Assembly: GCF_000455325.1 (NCBI RefSeq)
Contig: NZ_HG322952.1
Span: forward strand, 96,662-160,661
Direction: 5' to 3'
From: Mycolicibacterium septicum DSM 44393
GTDB lineage: Bacteria > Actinomycetota > Actinomycetes > Mycobacteriales > Mycobacteriaceae
DNA: 64,000 nt
Shown here piece by piece: positions 62,754 to 64,000 of the stretch. Under the pieces are notes generated by a model that saw only the letters and a list, made by a program, of their open reading frames with translations, did not search any database and was not told the origin of the DNA. Each line of letters opens with the position of its first letter. The first letter of the stretch is position 1. Made by a program: the position numbers and the translations under genes.

Positions 62754-63178
62754 GTGGCGTCGGGGTCGAACGTCGTTTCAGCCGGTTTGGCGGCCGGCTT
62801 GGCGAGCGGATCTGTCGCGGGCTGCCCGTTGACGGCATCCGCCGGACGGTCCCCCGGCACCGACGGCTGATCATTCTTGCGGTCGTCGAAGGCACCGGTC
62901 AGGAACGAGTCGTCACCATCGAGCAGATGCTTGGTGATCGCGGCCCGCGGCGTCATGCCGCGGAGCTTCTGCAGATCGGCGAGGGGCTGCCGAAGATCGT
63001 CGAACTCCGGACCCAGGTCCTCGCGCAACTGGCTGGTGGCACCGCTGACGTAGTCACGTGCCTGACGCAGGGCACCCGACGTCCAGCGGATGGCACCGGG
63101 CAGGCGCTCGGGCCCCAGGATCACCAGACCGGCGATCACCAGGACCAGCATCTCTCCCCACCCGATGTTCGCGAACAT
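62750..63178 (-). CDS. tatB: Twin-arginine translocase subunit TatB
   Basis: A 142-residue protein with the TatB signature: one N-terminal membrane helix (IGWGEMLVLVIAGLVILGPERLP, residues 5-27, with the GPERLP hinge) and an amphipathic helix (GAIRWTSGALRQARDYVSGA), then an acidic, Pro/Ala-rich tail. It binds Tat signal peptides together with TatC for export of folded proteins. It lies two bases after htrA, so the two are probably co-transcribed. Confidence 0.95.
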   Translation of the reverse strand: MFANIGWGEMLVLVIAGLVILGPERLPGAIRWTSGALRQARDYVSGATSQLREDLGPEFDDLRQPLADLQKLRGMTPRAAITKHLLDGDDSFLTGAFDDRKNDQPSVPGDRPADAVNGQPATDPLAKPAAKPAETTFDPDAT

Positions 63179-63180
63179 CG

Positions 63181-64000
63181 CTACTGCGCTTTTTGATCGT
63201 CGCCGATCGGCGTGACCATGAATGTCATGGGCCGACCGTCGCGAAGCACCTCGATCGGGGCTTCCTGCCCGATCTTGAGCTGACGCACCGCGACCACCAT
63301 CTCATCGGCGTCGGCGACCTTGCGGTCCCCGACCTTGACCACGACGTCGTTCTCCAGGATGCCGGCCTTGTCGGCAGGGCCACCGGCGTTGACGTTGCGG
63401 ACCTGAGCACCCGAGGCCACGCTGTTGCTCACCGTGACGGCGCTGAGCAACAACGTCGGGTGCGCGACCTTGCCGTCCTTGATCAGGTTCTCGACGACCT
63501 GCTTGACCTCGTTGACGGGGATCGCGAAACCGAGGCCGCTGGCGCTGTCCGACAAGGACTTTCCAGCGGTGTTGATCCCGATCACCTCGGAGGACATGTT
63601 GATCAGCGGGCCACCGGAGTTGCCGTGGTTGATCGAGGCATCGGTCTGGAGGCCGTCGATCACGGTGTCGGTGTCGGAACCTTCACCCGACAGCGGCACG
63701 GGCCGGTGCAGCGCGCTGATGATGCCGTGGGTGACGGTGCTGCGCAGCCCCAGCGGGGCGCCGGCCGCGATGACTTCCTCACCGACACGCACCTTCTCGG
63801 AGTCGCCCATCCGCGCCACGACGAGGTTGTCGACGTTGTCGACCTTGAGCACCGCGAGGTCGGTCTTGGGGTCGCGGCCGACCAGGTTGGCCGGTACTTC
63901 CTTGCCGTCGTTCGAACACGACGGTGATCTGGTAGTCGGCCGGCTTGCTCGCGGCGTCGGAGATCACGTGGTTGTTGGTGACGATGTAGCCCTTGCCGTC
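63181..64000 (-). pseudogene. htrA: HtrA-like serine protease, partial, with apparent frameshift
   Basis: The 3' part of an HtrA/DegP-like trypsin-fold protease with a C-terminal PDZ domain, cut by the window edge. The catalytic triad is recognisable: His in VTNNHVIS, Asp in TDLAVLKV, Ser in GNSGGP. The PDZ domain (GGPADKAGILENDVVVKVGDR) is complete. The frame breaks near 63913: without one extra C there, the strand reads [22 protein letters not shown] across the junction; as given it shifts. Because the rest is intact and the M. tuberculosis gene is reported essential, a sequence error is as likely as a true lesion. tatB follows two bases later. Confidence 0.82.

Overview
The window reads as a chromosomal segment of a fast-growing mycobacterium (Mycolicibacterium-like). 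It is GC-rich with many GTG starts. It encodes hallmark mycobacterial genes: the fused 2-oxoglutarate enzyme Kgd/SucA, the LpqY-SugABC trehalose importer, a 13E12-family HNH protein, deazaflavin and LLM oxidoreductases, a Tap-like efflux pump, and mrp-tatB-htrA. From memory, gene order from the cyclase at 1032 to htrA at 64000 follows, with insertions and losses, the M. tuberculosis block Rv1264 to Rv1223. Assignments to Rv genes rest on domain content and order; no search was run.

Layout. 1-968: the end of a sensor kinase and a DUF305 lipoprotein. 1032-7259: a 2,3-butanediol/acetoin-type cluster, in which an alcohol dehydrogenase, an SDR, an AcoR-like GAF regulator and a class III adenylyl cyclase form a compact minus-strand run, facing a flavin monooxygenase across a promoter with repeated TGCAACCC sites. 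7344-13625: a polysaccharide deacetylase, a hypoxanthine-DNA-glycosylase-like protein, an L7/L12-like protein, a large cyclase-AAA regulator, and a 13E12 HNH protein with a perfect LexA box on its start codon. 13724-23280: small enzymes and regulators (CDGP protein, AraC, VOC, HIT, Ddn-like, LLM, UdgB, Tap-like MFS, DUF4262, HxlR with operator, DinB-like, DUF3237, FAD-linked oxidase). 23284-31276: rhomboid protease, P450 with TetR, DUF5995, a siderophore-interacting protein with an IdeR box, acyltransferase, DEAD helicase and an LprE-like lipoprotein.

31317-45355: a three-module nuclease/exonuclease/helicase protein, a second FAD-linked oxidase, two drug-type MFS pumps, a membrane protein, Kgd and an MHS-family MFS. 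45365-50744: an extra methionine aminopeptidase divergent from an XRE regulator across two AT-rich palindromes, then an SDR, an orphan osmolyte-binding lipoprotein, malic enzyme and CorA. 50751-55794: the lpqY-sugA-sugB-sugC operon with a SuFu-domain gene at its end. 55954-64000: a YflT-like stress protein, DUF4190 protein, CitE-like lyase, a soluble MgtE-N/CBS protein coupled to a DUF1003 membrane protein, a lytic transglycosylase, Mrp, TatB and a partial HtrA with an apparent frameshift.

Most of the window is conserved core. The most noteworthy signals are the regulatory sites (LexA, IdeR, HxlR, butanediol and XRE/Map operators), the multi-nuclease helicase, the cyclase joined to the butanediol regulator, and two apparent frameshifts (near 46220 and 63913). 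No CRISPR array, tRNA, rRNA, insertion sequence or prophage was seen, and no gene-free stretch exceeds about 160 bases.
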